The notes: a model not told the origin generated them from the letters alone. A DNA stretch of 64,000 nt from Poecilobothrus nobilitatus (GCA_947095535.1 OX352774.1:259815843-259879842); one strand, 5' to 3'. Counted from the first letter of the stretch, positions 1-11,334 are shown. A program made the numbers and translations.

Positions 1-1960
1 AATTTTATTTTTTTTATTATTTTGTTTATTAAATAAAATAATCTTTTTTTATTCTTTATTAGTATCACTTACTATCAATAATGAATAAAAAAATTAAAAT
101 AATAAAACTTTATTTTCAAACATCGAAATAATGTTGACAACAATTTAATTTACTTTTAATTTCATTTTCGCTTCAGTATTGTCATTTGCCATTTTACTGA
201 CAGTTACTGCTATAAGGAAGAAAATGTGATGAAACGATTTTTCAAAGGAACGCTTTTTTCGTATATGCATTTCAATGAAAGCTATAACTGGCGCCTACGT
301 AAAAATGACATCTAAAATTCTAACGAAAGGAACAAGCGTCTATATTGTGAACTGTGGTTTATTGAATATGTTTCCATGCCTTTATAAATTTTAAATTTTT
401 TCCAATTTCGTATGTAAATTTACCGTTATGTGAAAATAAAATTGCAATTCCTTCAGTCTAATAAAAAAAATAAAGAAAGATTTAAAAAGCGAAAATATAC
501 GCTCTTTAAAAGCATTAGTTATTGGAATAGATAAAATTTTTCCACCAATTTTAGCAGTTGAGAATAATTTGTATACTCTTAAAAAACTGAACCGACATTT
601 GATCAATAGGTATATCAATTTAGTAAGCAATTTTTAATTCTATTTAAATGTTCAGATTTGAGTTTTGAAAGTGGTCAAATCTTGAGAAGTGGTAGCTCTA
701 TTTATATTGTACTTTTGTTATTTATGAAAGATTACGGGATTAGTTATAAATATTGTTATAAAGTTTTATAAAAACAATTTTATAAAAACAATAAAGTTTT
801 AAATAAAAACAAACATTCAATACAGTGGTACATTTATTGTCTTAACTTAAATAATTTCAATCTTTCACCCCATAATTAAAAAAAATAAAATAATACGAAT
901 AAAAATTACATGAGTTTCAAAATGAATTGAACTTTAATTATATAAGGAGTAAAAATTCGTAAAAAAAAAAATATCGAAATAATCGAAATATCGAATTTCC
1001 TAACACTAATAAATAAAATCTTACGATAAAAGTATTAAACATTTAAAAGTTTTTAGGCTTTAAATAATTTTTCAAACATATTGAAATCGCGAATGATTCA
1101 AATGTAATTGCTAACGCAACATACAAAAAATAATCCAACAACAAAACAAAAAAAAAAAAGGAGTAACGAAAAATACAACAAAGAGTTTCTCAAGTGGAAT
1201 TTTCATCTCCATAAAATGTCACTTTAATTGAAATTCTGAAGGATTCAAGTTCTCATTTTTTTTATACAAATTTATAATATGTCTACAGTATAAGATAAAA
1301 ATAAAATACCATTTATTGTTATGATAAGTTTTTTATACAATCAATATATAAATCAATTTGTAACCGAATATTTTTTCTAATATTTTAATAATAATAATTT
1401 AAAAATAGTATTAAGAGCTTAGAAAATATTATTCAATTTATTATTTTTTTCTTTTTTTTGTTGTTTTCTCATTGAGATTTAGCTCTTTTGTATAAGCTTT
1501 GCAATACAATTTTTATATTTTTACAATCTATTACCATATTTACCACTCTATATACTGACATTCATAAGGAAAACGAGATCAAAACCCCTTTAATGAATTT
1601 CTATTTTATATAAAACTTAAACTAAACCGTATTCCTATACTTAAAACTAACTTTAACTAACTTAAAATATGTAATAGCATTTTCAAATACTTTTGCTTTA
1701 TCATGTAATCTATTTGTAGAGAAAGAAAAGGGCAAGTTCAATATCATTTTTGGAATTTTTATTTTTGGAAACTTGCACTTTATTTAATTATGTATATTTG
1801 CGCTGTCAAACCAAACTGGAGCAGCATTACATAATTTTGCTTCAAAGATTACTTTCATGATTTATAATTGGTTCTGTTTTAATGTAGAATTTTGATTAAT
1901 AAATATACAAGTAATACGCAAATTGTTTTCTTTACGTTACTTATTGTGTTCGAAAAATTC
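1..1960. other. AT-rich non-coding stretch
   Basis: No convincing gene is visible. The stretch is A/T homopolymer-rich. The 79-codon minus-strand open frame at 391-630 is compositionally ordinary and overlaps a short piece of the dispersed repeat core near 410-436 (TTTACCGTTATGTGAAA). A slightly less AT-rich patch at about 150-360 carries no motif I recognise. Confidence 0.5.
400..450 (+). repeat. Fragment of the dispersed rolling-circle-like repeat core
   Basis: The 17-mer TTTACCGTTATGTGAAA, preceded by an AAATTT run, recurs in the same setting in the repeat copies near 9.30, 10.19 (reverse), 16.44, 22.54, 23.92 (reverse), 32.41 (reverse), 60.34 (reverse) and 61.48 kb. This small piece is therefore read as a relic of that family. 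Boundaries cannot be placed. Confidence 0.4.
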
Positions 1961-1963
1961 TCT

Positions 1964-2251
1964 TTAAAAGTATGACAAACTAATCGATTGTGACTTCCAT
2001 ATAATTGACTTCATCGAACCAGTTGATTTTCTGTTTAAGTTTAAGACTAGTTTATTTTTGGGGTTTGTAACAGCTATTTCTTTTGCGGATGAAATAAATG
2101 GCTTTTGTCTTCTCTGTACTAACGGAAATTTTCCATTTATGAAAGTATTTTGATAAGCTCCCAAATGACGATTGAAATTTTTACTCAACAATGTCACTAT
2201 ATAGAGACCATTAGTGTAAATACAAGTATAATAGTAATACAGATAATTCAA
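1964..2251 (-). other. Unidentified open frame, possible relic coding sequence
   Basis: A 95-codon open frame on the minus strand. It has a less AT-biased middle with a mixed charged/polar composition (for example KFPLVQRRQKPF and SSAKEIAVTNPKNK), unlike the Ile/Asn/Lys/Phe strings translated elsewhere in this window. No domain is recognised. It lies about 150 bp beyond the 3' end of the minus-strand reverse-transcriptase fragment at 2396-2623 and could be a decayed part of the same retroelement or an unrelated exon. No splice sites were established. Confidence 0.25.
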
Positions 2252-2395
2252 AACTTTCGCAAGGAGGAATTTCGTAGGTATAAATGGCCTAAAACAGAAC
2301 CCAGCTCGAATATCGAATATATATATATGATACTCCAGTTGGAATATCGAATATATATATGTATAGAGAAATTTGCTTCACAATTAACACAATTG

Positions 2396-2623
2396 TTAAC
2401 ACAATATTAATACAACATTCAACATATAACATATTAACGCAAAATGTTTATTTGTTAAGAAATTTTGCACTATTTTAACGAGATAAAATGGTAATTTTAT
2501 TTTCATCAGTTTATACACAAGTCCATTGTGACAAATTGCATCAAAAGTTGAATTTACGTCAAGTATATTACACATTCTCACAAACTGACTTTTTGACATG
2601 TTATCTTTAATATAATTCTTCAA
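2396..2623 (-). pseudogene. Non-LTR retrotransposon reverse transcriptase fragment
   Basis: A 75-codon frame that reads like the palm motif-A region of Jockey-clade-type non-LTR reverse transcriptases. The segment NILDVNSTFDAICHNGL corresponds to the family pattern LDVEKAFDxVWHxGL, followed by a VYKLMKIKLPFYLVKIVQNFL stretch like the family's (I/L)YKL..(F)P.YLI..I.SFL. The first motif-A aspartate is visible. Nothing upstream or downstream continues as RT, so this is a short, dead, truncated copy. Clade assignment is inference; RT identity is fairly safe from the motif order. Confidence 0.72.
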
Positions 2624-2639
2624 TTTAATATTAAAATTT

Positions 2640-3328
2640 TATTTTACTTTACGATTTACTGTACTGTAACAAATTTACAAACATATGTTTTAATGTAAAC
2701 AAATATAATATTAAATACAATATACACCAACACAAAAAAAAAAAAAAAAATACAATAATATAAATAAAAACAATAAAAAAAAAAAGCAAAAAATATTCAA
2801 ATAATGTTCAGGAGTTCATTCATCCTGAAAATTGTGTATTTGTCAAGCAATTCTTTTTTCAATTCTTTTACTATCTTTTTTTTATATTCTTTATATAGAT
2901 ACTGCTTTAAGAAGAAGAAAGGGCATGATATTTTATTGTTGTCTCTTTTGTTTTTTTTTTTTTTTGTAATTCTTTTCTATTTTTTTTTTTGTATTTTTTA
3001 TCGAAGGACGACGGGAACAGATCATTTTCTGTTTATACATAAATAACTTTTCGAATCTTAAATTTATTTTCTATTTAAAATTTATCAAAATACAATACAA
3101 AAATGTGCAATGTGTCCCACAAGACAACATATTTTTTTATTTATTTATTAAAACTGTATAGTTCTAATACAATTAGTGTTATTTAAATGTTAGCACTGGC
3201 AACTGAGGGGCCTTCGACTTTTTTTTTAAGTTTTTTTTTTAACTTTGATATTATTAACTTACAATATTGATTTAATGTTAAAATTGTGATTTAAGCTAAA
3301 TTATTTTGGAACAAGATGCACTTAAGTT
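2640..3328. other. AT-rich spacer with homopolymer runs
   Basis: Dominated by poly-A and poly-T runs (about 2732-2790 and 2940-3000). The 80-codon plus-strand frame at 2804-3046 is mostly Phe/Leu/Tyr from poly-T and is not credible as a gene. Nothing else is seen. Confidence 0.5.
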
Positions 3329-3378
3329 AAAATTGTGGAACGCTTCACGATTTTGAGTGTCATCCTTGTGCAGGGTTC

Positions 3379-3411
<33 letters not shown>

Positions 3412-3435
3412 CATATGTTCTACCGAAGTAAGAAT
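3329..3435 (-). ncRNA. U6 snRNA-like gene, divergent copy or pseudogene
   Basis: The reverse complement of this 107-bp interval matches metazoan U6 snRNA over its whole length. It has the 5' stem-loop, the ACAGAGA box, the AGC triad in GATTAGCATG, the internal stem-loop region ending CGTGAAGCGTTCCACA, and a terminal T4. By eye it differs from the usual animal U6 at about eight positions, including AA in place of GG just after GATTAGCATG and A for G in CTGCGCAAGG. U6 would form the spliceosome catalytic core. Upstream DNA is AT-rich with TATAA-like words, but I cannot place a convincing proximal sequence element. The catalytic motifs are intact, so function is not excluded, but the number of changes in so conserved an RNA favours a decaying copy. 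Confidence 0.82.
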
Positions 3436-3439
3436 AACA

Positions 3440-5090
3440 AAATATAGTTTATAAGATATGTACATATTACAAATAAAAAATAGAATTTTTAGACATAAAT
3501 ATTTTACAACTATGTACTAACATTATTCGTTAACTACAATTTTTTTTTCTTTTTTTGCTTAATAAATTTCTTTAGTCACCTTATATGCTGTTGTACATTA
3601 CATGTGGGATACCCTGAATATGCGATGACAATAATAAATAATTTGACAAAAAAAAAAAATAGTATTGGGAAAAGACAAAAAAAAATAACAAAAAGTATTG
3701 AGGGGTGAAAATTTAAATTCTGACTAGCAATCGTTCAGTTGAGAAAAAAAATCAATTTCGCGTTACTCCTCCTGCTATCTCTTACTATTCTTGCTCTAAC
3801 TGCGTTCCAAATTTACTTAATAGAAAAGACAAAAAAAAAGTAATAATAAAGAAAAAATTTAAGAGGCAAGAAAGAAAACAAATATACCTCAACAATATAA
3901 TATGTACCGTTATTATAAGACAAAAACAAAAAACAAAATAAGAATAACGCAAAATTAAAAAAATAAAAGAAAGTATAAATATGTAGTTAAAAAAAAACGA
4001 GTATAGAGAGATGATTACAAGTAAAAGTGATAAATAACAAACAAAAAAAGAAAGAAATACAAAAAATATTATGTAAAAGAAATGAATGGCCAGGTTAACG
4101 TAAGTCGAGTTGAAAATTGAAGTGTTTGCTTGCTAATTGGTGCATAAGTGAATAACAAAATAAATAAATCATTTTTTATTGTTTTTTTATTTATTTAATT
4201 TTTTTTTTTGTACATACATTTTAAACAAGATATTCTTGAAGTTGTGTTGTTTGTTAATGTAAATAATAATAAAATTTAGAGTTTTGTTTTTTTAATTTTG
4301 TAATTACAGTACCTATGCATAATTTGTTTTTTATTTTTCTTTTTTGATTTAATTTTTATATAAGATGAATCATTTAAAAAAAAAATAGTTTCATTAATTA
4401 AATGTCTATATTGAACAATAAGGTACCATTTCCTAAAAAAAAATATAATGTAGTCTAATTAGGAACTCTGAAACATTTACAATACAAAACGGCATCTCTT
4501 TTATATGTATATGCTATAACTCTACAATTTTTTTAATAGATATTTCATAATTATTTCTGTATATTAAATTGTACTATCCTGAATATCTTGAGCTAGCGAC
4601 TTTCAAGGATGGTACGAAAAATAAGATTTTAAAGGTTTTTCACATATAAATTTTCGATGTACTATATCGACACCAAAGATTTCAGTTTATTTCTATTTAG
4701 TTTAAAAGAAAAAGTGATATTTTATTGTTTTGTCCAAGAGAATTCACATGATACGAATCCTTTTAGGTTAACACCTTTAGAGGTGGTTGGTATTTACACT
4801 ATACATATATAATTAAAAATATATATGGGTCCTGAACTAAAAGTGAATACTTCAATTTTTTCTTTATTACAAATATATATTGACAAAGCTATAAAATAAA
4901 TTTTATAAAATCAAATAAAAAACAAGACAGAATGTTAAACTAAGGTCCTATATTTTCTAAAAGGCAATAGTTTATAACATTTTGACTTATCAAAATTTAA
5001 TCATACAATTTTAAAAATCATTCTTCAATTTTAATTAAAGAAATCTTATATAATTAGGAAACGCTATGTTGTAAACGATATGTAAAAATA
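3440..5090. other. AT-rich non-coding stretch
   Basis: No gene is recognised. It holds homopolymers, a purine-rich A/G patch around 3830-4080, and a small CACCT/AGGTG stem-loop near 4768-4781. A slightly less AT-rich patch at 4590-4800 has no recognised motif. Confidence 0.45.
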
Positions 5091-5099
5091 TAATGTTGC

Positions 5100-5430
5100 A
5101 GCTATCATTTTTTGCGTTTTATACTTTGAATCATTTTGAACATGTGTCCAAGTTAAAAGTGTCTACAAATAGCAAATTTCCAATTTTTGATCCCTAACAG
5201 CTTTCAAACAGGTGAATGTACAAAAACAAATATCTGAGGTAACTATATATAATGAGGTAATTCTGAAAAGACTGTCTTATATTATTATGTCATGATTCAA
5301 ACTAAAAGCGTGCCGGAGTTATGAAGGAGACAAAATCTTACAAAATGTGGTTTAAACCTATTGTTAAAATTCTGTGATCTAGCTTTAATGGTGTGGAAGT
5401 TTTAGAAGAACAGACAAACGGATATACATA
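5100..5430 (-). repeat. Degenerate copy of the older rolling-circle-like family
   Basis: Follows, with heavy divergence, the order seen in the copy at 22968-24496: a 'ttttgatccctaacagct' segment corresponding to 'ttttgactccttacagct', then the 'actaaaagcgtgccggagtta' type segment found in other copies, and an acagacaaacgg stretch resembling the GTCC/GTCT core in reverse complement. No ends can be defined. Confidence 0.45.
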
Positions 5431-5439
5431 GTGAAACTT

Positions 5440-6340
5440 TTTCAAATTTTATTTTCTTTAAAATATGCTAAAAAAGAGTAATATGTTAATAGTAGATCAT
5501 TAATTTATAGCATTTGAAAGCTAATTAACAGATCCTGTAAAAATGAAATTGTTATTGTTTTAACAGAATATTTTGCTAATCGAACCATAAATAAATCATC
5601 AAGTTAATAAAAATTATTATTTACATGGATTTTTTAATAAGATTTATAGTTTTTTCTTTTACCATTTATTCAGCACTTCAAAGTACTTTTTACATATTAT
5701 AGTACCTACTAAAATTGTCATTATTTTATTATTAAAAATTTAATATTTCCTTGTTGTAAATTAAAACTGAAACAATTATTTTTACACAACAACAAAACTG
5801 AAAAATAAAAAGAAAATTTGAATAGAAATAAGGACTATAAATGACATTTTATTTATTCAAATCTTATGTTTTATGATTTTGACATTAATTAGCCTTGACA
5901 GATAAGGATTTTAACAACTAAAAAGAAAACAAAAAATTGTTGAAAGAACAAAATATAAGTTTCTGAGAAATAAAGGACATTGTAGTGCCTAAAGCTTATG
6001 ACGTAATTTTTTTTTTTTGTGAAATTTAAAACAAACAAATAAAAATTGTTTTTTAAGTTTATTGAAATTGTAACGTCATTGTTATTTCAAAATTTTAGAA
6101 GGTCAATAATGAAAAGAAGTGATGTTGAATAACTAAGAAATTAAATAAAGGATAAGGAAACTAAAATACACCTTTCAGGTATTTTAATGCAGCTATAGAA
6201 TGAAAATTATAATATATTCAGATATACTGCATAATAATTTTTGCTAAAATTATAAAGAAATCAAATATCACTTAAAACAAAATGTATTCTATTCTTTATA
6301 TAAACGAGGAAAAATACAGTTAGTTCTGTAAACTCTTTAT
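5440..6340. other. AT-rich non-coding stretch
   Basis: Nothing beyond AT-rich DNA, with a T10 run near 6008. No open frame, splice site pair or repeat end that I can support. Confidence 0.45.
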
Positions 6341-6343
6341 TAC

Positions 6344-6795
6344 GGTGCAGTGACAGAACGTCCGAGAAAATAAAGCCTGCGGGTTTTGATTCCAATACTT
6401 TTGGACTTCACGCCTGTGGGCTTTAAGTCAACGTCGAAGAAGAATTAAAGCCCACTGAGTAACACAATGGTTATTATCATGAGTCTGTATTTCATATGAC
6501 TGGATTTTATTTGGTGACATGTCAGAAGTCCCATTCAGAATCTGGCACAAATATATATTAGTAAATATTCTGGAAAAAGGGGATATCCCAATTTTTATTC
6601 AAAACTCTAAAATTCCTACTAATGCGTTTGCTCTACATATGTATTCTATTACTCTCTTCTTTTAATAACAAAAAATAGTGTGGGTCTTACTTCCAATTCA
6701 AAAGGAATTAAAGCTGGCGAGTTTTAATTCCTTTTAATTATGGGCTTTAATTCCAATTCAAAAAGGGATTAAAGCGGGCGTTCTGTCACTGCACC
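6344..6795. mobile_element. 452-bp MITE-like element with 17-bp terminal inverted repeats
   Basis: The ends are GGTGCAGTGACAGAACG (6344-6360) and its exact reverse complement (6779-6795), giving a perfect 17-bp terminal inverted repeat. Flanks are TTAC on the left and TATA on the right, compatible with insertion at TA, although the outermost base differs between sides. The interior is clearly less AT-rich than its surroundings and repeats the word GGGCTTTAATTCC / GGATTAAAGC in both orientations near the right end and related words near the left, as in DNA transposon derivatives with subterminal repeats. No transposase frame is present, so it would be non-autonomous. Superfamily is not established; a Tc1/mariner-type MITE is one possibility. 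Confidence 0.75.
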
Positions 6796-6799
6796 TATA

Positions 6800-7240
6800 T
6801 GTATATCTATCATCTATTTTTATAATATAAAAATATATGTATGTACTACATACTACAAACTATGTAGTATGTACCTATCTACATAATGTGTACAACAAAA
6901 TAATTAAAGTCACATAGCGCAGATATGAAAATTATCAAACTATATTATCAATCCAAGTTCTTACCAACCTACCTATACCACAAAACCATTTAACACTAAA
7001 CCGCAAATGCATATTATTTAATATTTTTATACTTACTAAAAAGTAACAAATATAATACATAATACGTATAAATGTATAATAATTAATTATACACAACGCC
7101 GTACATCGCAATTTTTTTTTTTGATTATTTCATTCATTGAATTTCTTACATAACTAAGGAAATCAAGAGAACTACTTTGTTAAGGAACTACGTTTTTACA
7201 AAGTTTACCCTGGTAAAATGATAATAAAACAAGTAAATCT
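6800..7240. other. AT-rich non-coding stretch
   Basis: Contains an imperfect palindrome of TACTACATAC / GTAGTATGTA words near 6840-6880 and otherwise nothing recognisable. Confidence 0.45.
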
Positions 7241-7334
7241 AACTCGAATTTCAGGAACGTAAAAGAGGCAACCTCTTGGGATATGCTTGACACCCTTGAA
7301 AAAAATTTCAAGTAGAAATCAGGTAGAAACCTTT

Positions 7335-7985
7335 ATTAATTTCGAAGATATGCTTGTTAGTCCTTGAGAGGCGTGTGTCACTTGCCACTCCAATTTATCA
7401 AATCCATCTCAGGGACATAAAGAAAACATGCCAGAACGCCATTGTACTAAATTTAAAGGTTCTACTTTTGTTGGTTTTGGAGATATGCTCGTTTGCTCTG
7501 GGGGTCGTTCGGAAGCTTCCAAAATCCGAACCCATGGACCAAATCCTCCCAAATATCACAAACATAAATAAAACACGAAAGAATACCACTGTACCAAATT
7601 CAAAGATTTTATCCTTGTTGGTTTTGGAGATAATCTCGTTTACTCTGGTACTCGTTCGGAAGCTTCCAAGATCCGAACCCATGAACCAAATCCTCCCAAA
7701 TATCACAAACATAAATAAAACACGAAAGAACACCACTGTACCAAATTCAAAGATTCTATCCTTGTTGGTTTTGGAAATAATTTCGTTTGCTTTGGGGCTC
7801 GTTCGGAAGCTTCCAAAATCCGAACCCATGGACCAAATCCTCCCAAATTTCAGAAACATAAATAAAACACGAAGGAACACCACTGTACCAAATTCAAAGA
7901 TTCTATCCTTGTTGGTTTTGGAGATAATCTCATTTGCTCTGGGGCTCGTTTGGAAGCTTCCAAAATCCAAACCCATGGACAGTCG
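7335..7985. repeat. 147-bp tandem repeat array, about four units
   Basis: The word GTTCGGAAGCTTCC (last copy GTTTGGAAGCTTCC) starts at 7507, 7654, 7801 and 7948, an exact 147-bp period. A shortened, diverged unit lies upstream at about 7340-7480. Each unit holds the palindrome GGAAGCTTCC, a nearby inverted match (TTCGGA / TCCGAA), and a 'ttggttttggagataatctc' segment. Because 147 is divisible by three, a 251-codon frame (7354-8109, plus) and a 232-codon frame (7398-8096, minus) both stay open, and their repeat translations look like by-products of the array. The array is markedly less AT-rich than its flanks. It could be a satellite/minisatellite seed or the internal repeat block of a transposable element. 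Confidence 0.8.
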
Positions 7986-8229
7986 TTTTTTTGAGATATT
8001 AATGCAGCCTGCAAAATTAAACACAATTCTTTTAGAAATTATTTTTTTTGACAAATCGACATTTCGGAAAGAGATAGCGAATGGTAATGAAATCAATCCA
8101 GCGGACTAAATTTTAACGGAATTGATGAAAACGTATGTATAAACGTGAAAGACAAAAATTTCTTTACAATGTAATAGTGTCAGAACGAACGGGAAAGCAA
8201 AAGTAGTTCAAAAAAAGGAAACACCAGAT

Positions 8230-8629
8230 CGGCGTGCCGAAACATGTTAACTGATCGTCATATTATATAAATAATAATATTAAAGTTATGTATTGTCTTG
8301 TGTGTTACACTAAACCTGAGTATTTCAATTCATTATAACAATGGGAAGTTAATTAACATATGAGTTACAAAATTCTATAAGTTCAGAAGAAGAAACGAAC
8401 TAATAAAAAGTATTAAAATAAAACAGCATAAAAATATATACATATGTATATGAACATACATATATGTATGTATATTGTTTTGTATTTGACACAATTAATT
8501 TCAAATTATGAAAGAAAATTAAAATTATCTCTAGTAACACTAATATTTCTAGCTAATTTTTTTATAAACAGAAATGTGCACATGTTTAATTTTGTTTTTA
8601 TTGCAAAATCTTTAGCAATATTTTAAATA
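8230..8629 (+). repeat. Duplicated block Y', left half
   Basis: Near-identical to about 13175-13724, with a shared core from 'ctaaacctgagtatttcaat' (8311 and 13395) up to 'agcaatattttaaata'. The copy continues at 10767 after an intervening mobile element. The 60- and 66-codon frames at 8444 and 13535 are the same AT-rich sequence in the two copies and are not evidence of coding. Confidence 0.85.
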
Positions 8630-10766
8630 ACGAGGAAGAATACAGTTGCCTTTGTCAACTCTTAGATACCCGTACGAACCGTTAGTATGTTCACAGCCTG
8701 TCACTCTGCTTACAATATTATTATACCCGTACGATAGGATCGGGTATAATAAAATTACTCCTCCGTTTGTAACACCTCGAAATAAGCGAGCTAGATATAC
8801 CTTCAAAGGTATGGATCGGATCAGAAAAAAATTCTAAGACTTTTGAGCCATGTCCGTCCGTCCGTCCGTCCGTCCGTCCGTCAGCACGCTAACTCAAAAA
8901 CTAAGAAAGCTAGAATCTTGAAATTTACACAAAATATTCTGGGAGTAATTTGTAGGTTCCCTATTTTTTTTGGTTGAGTTTGGACCAAGCCTAATGGTAG
9001 CTCTCGAACACCTAACTTTTAGATCCCCACATTTTTTTTGCAATAGAGCTATGAAATTTTAACTACTGATAGATCTCACAAAAATATTAATTTTATTTTT
9101 AATAACTTTTTTTTGTAGCCCCACCCGTTACGGAGCTACAGCTCCCCAAAGGTTCAAAAAAGCTCTATATTTAAATTGTTATAGCACAAGTTGTATAAGG
9201 TATATCTTCATTTTGAAAACGCCAAACGATTACTACTTTTATTAGTTTTAAAAGTTTATATACAATAAATATATATTTGTGGCATACGGTGTCTTTATTT
9301 ACCGTTATGTGAAACTCAAATTTTGCAAAATCCTTTAACCCTTCTATCTTCTAAACGGTTTAAGTTGGAAACTTGAAATTTTGACAGAAGTTATATCTTT
9401 GAAAATAAGTATGAGTCATTTCAGAAATTTTTTTTGTATCACCCTCCGTTCAGGAGCTGTAAAGGGTCAAAAACTGAAAATTTCCTATTTTTAAACACCT
9501 GTAACTTGAACACCTGTTAAAATTTTTTTGAAGTAATACACAAAAATTAAAGCTTCAACATTATACTCTTATTTCTGTTAACAACTTTTTTTAATAATAT
9601 AGGGTTACTTTATAATTGACGAAAGTGTTACTTGATTTTTTCAAATTTTCTAACAAATTTCTTTAACGAATTTTTTCCATTTTCCAAAACTTTTTCAAAT
9701 ATTCTATAGTACCCTTTAATACTAAGCGGTAAATGTATATTAAATTTACTTAGTACAAAATAGTAAATATTATTTTAAATATTATATTATATTATATTTA
9801 AATAATCCATTGGCAGAATAATTTCTTATAAGTACAATAAAATACATATATGTATGTAAATACGGCGCTATATAATATACATCTATACTCTTATCATTCA
9901 TTCACTAGTGACATATACGATATGTAAATAAACATGATATTATATAAGTATGTATATATATTAATATCATATAAATAAAAATTCTTCAAGCAACCGTTAT
10001 GTTGTTTATTTATTTACATTTTTATGTACTACGCATTATATCCTCAACAATTTCAAATTATCGAGTAAAACAAAATGCAAAAAATTCGTTAAAGAAATTT
10101 GTTAGAAAATTTGAAAAAATCAAGTTTCAAGTTTCTAACTTAAACCGTTTAGAAGATAGAAGGTTAAAAGATTTTGCAATAATTCAGTTTCACATAACGG
10201 TAAATTAAGACACCGTATATATTTATATATTTATTATATATTTATTATATACATGTTTGTAAAGCTCATAATAGCCGTTTGGAATTTTCAGATTGAAGAT
10301 ATATCTTTTAGAACTTGTGTTATAACAATTTAAATATAGAGATTTTTGGGGTATTTTGGGTGCTGTAGCTCCTTAACGGGTAGGGCTACAGAAAAATCAA
10401 TATTAACATAAAATTAATATTTTTATGATATCTATCAGCAGTTAAAATTTCATGGCTCTATTTCAAAAAAATTGTGGAGATCTAAAAGTTAATTGTTCGG
10501 GAGCTACCCGAAGGTTTGGTCGGAACTCAACAAAAAAAAATAGGGAACCTACAAATTGCTCCCAGAATATTTTGTGTAAATTGCAAGATTCTAGCTTTTT
10601 TAGTTTTTGAGTTAGCGTGCTGACGGGCGGACAGACATGGCTTAATCGACCCAGAATTTGATTTTGATCCGATCCATACCTTTGAAGGTGTATCTAGCTC
10701 GCTTATTTAGAGGTGTTACAAACGGAGGAGTAATTTTATTATACCCGATCCTATCGTACGTGTATA
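8630..10766 (-). mobile_element. Helentron-type non-autonomous element, copy A, with internal foldback
   Basis: The right end (10766, reverse strand) is the 5' terminus TATACACGTACGA, one change from the family's TATACCCGTACGA. The left end (8630) is the 3' terminus ending CTTCCTCGT. Insertion is between two T residues of the minus strand with no duplication, shown directly by the empty site in the paralogous block at 13724/13725. Unlike the other two copies, the stretch 8722-9684 is an inverted copy of the family's 5' half, beginning with its own TATACCCGTACGA and carrying a (GTCC)n run at about 8851-8882. The right arm is about 10070-10766 and lacks roughly 240 bp present in copy B. The element is therefore a large inverted repeat. 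No protein is encoded. Confidence 0.85.
8722..9684 (+). repeat. Inverted 5'-half inside copy A (left foldback arm)
   Basis: Collinear with 60906 to about 61870 of copy C: terminal hairpin, GTCC microsatellite, the 'ccgttacggagctacagctc' segment, the TTTACCGTTATGTGAAA core, and the 'gttacttgattttttcaaat' segment. It joins at about 9684 to sequence in the opposite orientation (aaaactttttcaaatattct, as in copy B at 23190). It replaces about 125 bp that lie between the 3' end and that junction in copy B. Confidence 0.85.
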
Positions 10767-11330
10767 AAAACTATTGACCTTAACAATAATTATAGATTAC
10801 AAATAAATTAAGTACATATTACTGATAGTAATAAACTAAAAAATAATTTTATTTCGGGGAAATCCCTTTTTGTGCAACAATATAATATTGCATGTACTTT
10901 AAAATATTGTTACATTAATTTAACAAATTGTATTATCAGTATATTATTAAAAGTAATAAATTTTTTTTTGTCATATGCTAAACACAAGATTACTGATTTA
11001 ATACATTGTATGCATGTCGTTTTGTTTTAGTTATCACTTATCAGTTATCATTATAATTTTATTTCCGATTTTTGAATTGTTGACGTCAAATTTAAATTGA
11101 CTGTATGAATATAAAATCTTATAACAAAGAAAAAATTATGAGATTTTTAAGATTATATTTTCTTATAACGGTACTTTAAAATCACACATTATATGTTATT
11201 ACCGCAAATAGATATCTTATATAATATGTTACAGTTCAAAAAAAAAATAGTGCTCCACCATTTGTAAAAAGTGCATTTATTTTTTAAATTGTAACATACA
11301 TACATACATACATATATAACATATGTTTAT
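10767..11330 (+). repeat. Duplicated block Y', right half
   Basis: Continues the match to block Y: 10767-11150 is almost identical to 13725-14100 apart from small indels, then similarity fades (11160-11270 against 14160-14330) around CATA microsatellites. Together with 8230-8629 it is the filled version of the site left empty in block Y. Confidence 0.8.
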
Positions 11331-11334
11331 ATTT

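Noticed and set aside
7354..8109. 251-codon plus-strand and 232-codon minus-strand open frames
   Set aside because: Both are kept open by the 147-bp tandem repeat, whose length is a multiple of three; neither shows a recognisable domain and they overlap almost completely on opposite strands.
8444..8626. Frame conserved between 8444 and 13535
   Set aside because: Conservation comes from the block Y duplication; the two copies differ by changes that ignore codon positions and the second copy has a different C-terminus.
8851..8882. GTCC runs as a CRISPR-like or stand-alone microsatellite array
   Set aside because: There are no spacers, and in three copies the run sits at the same place inside a mobile element, so it is the element's core.
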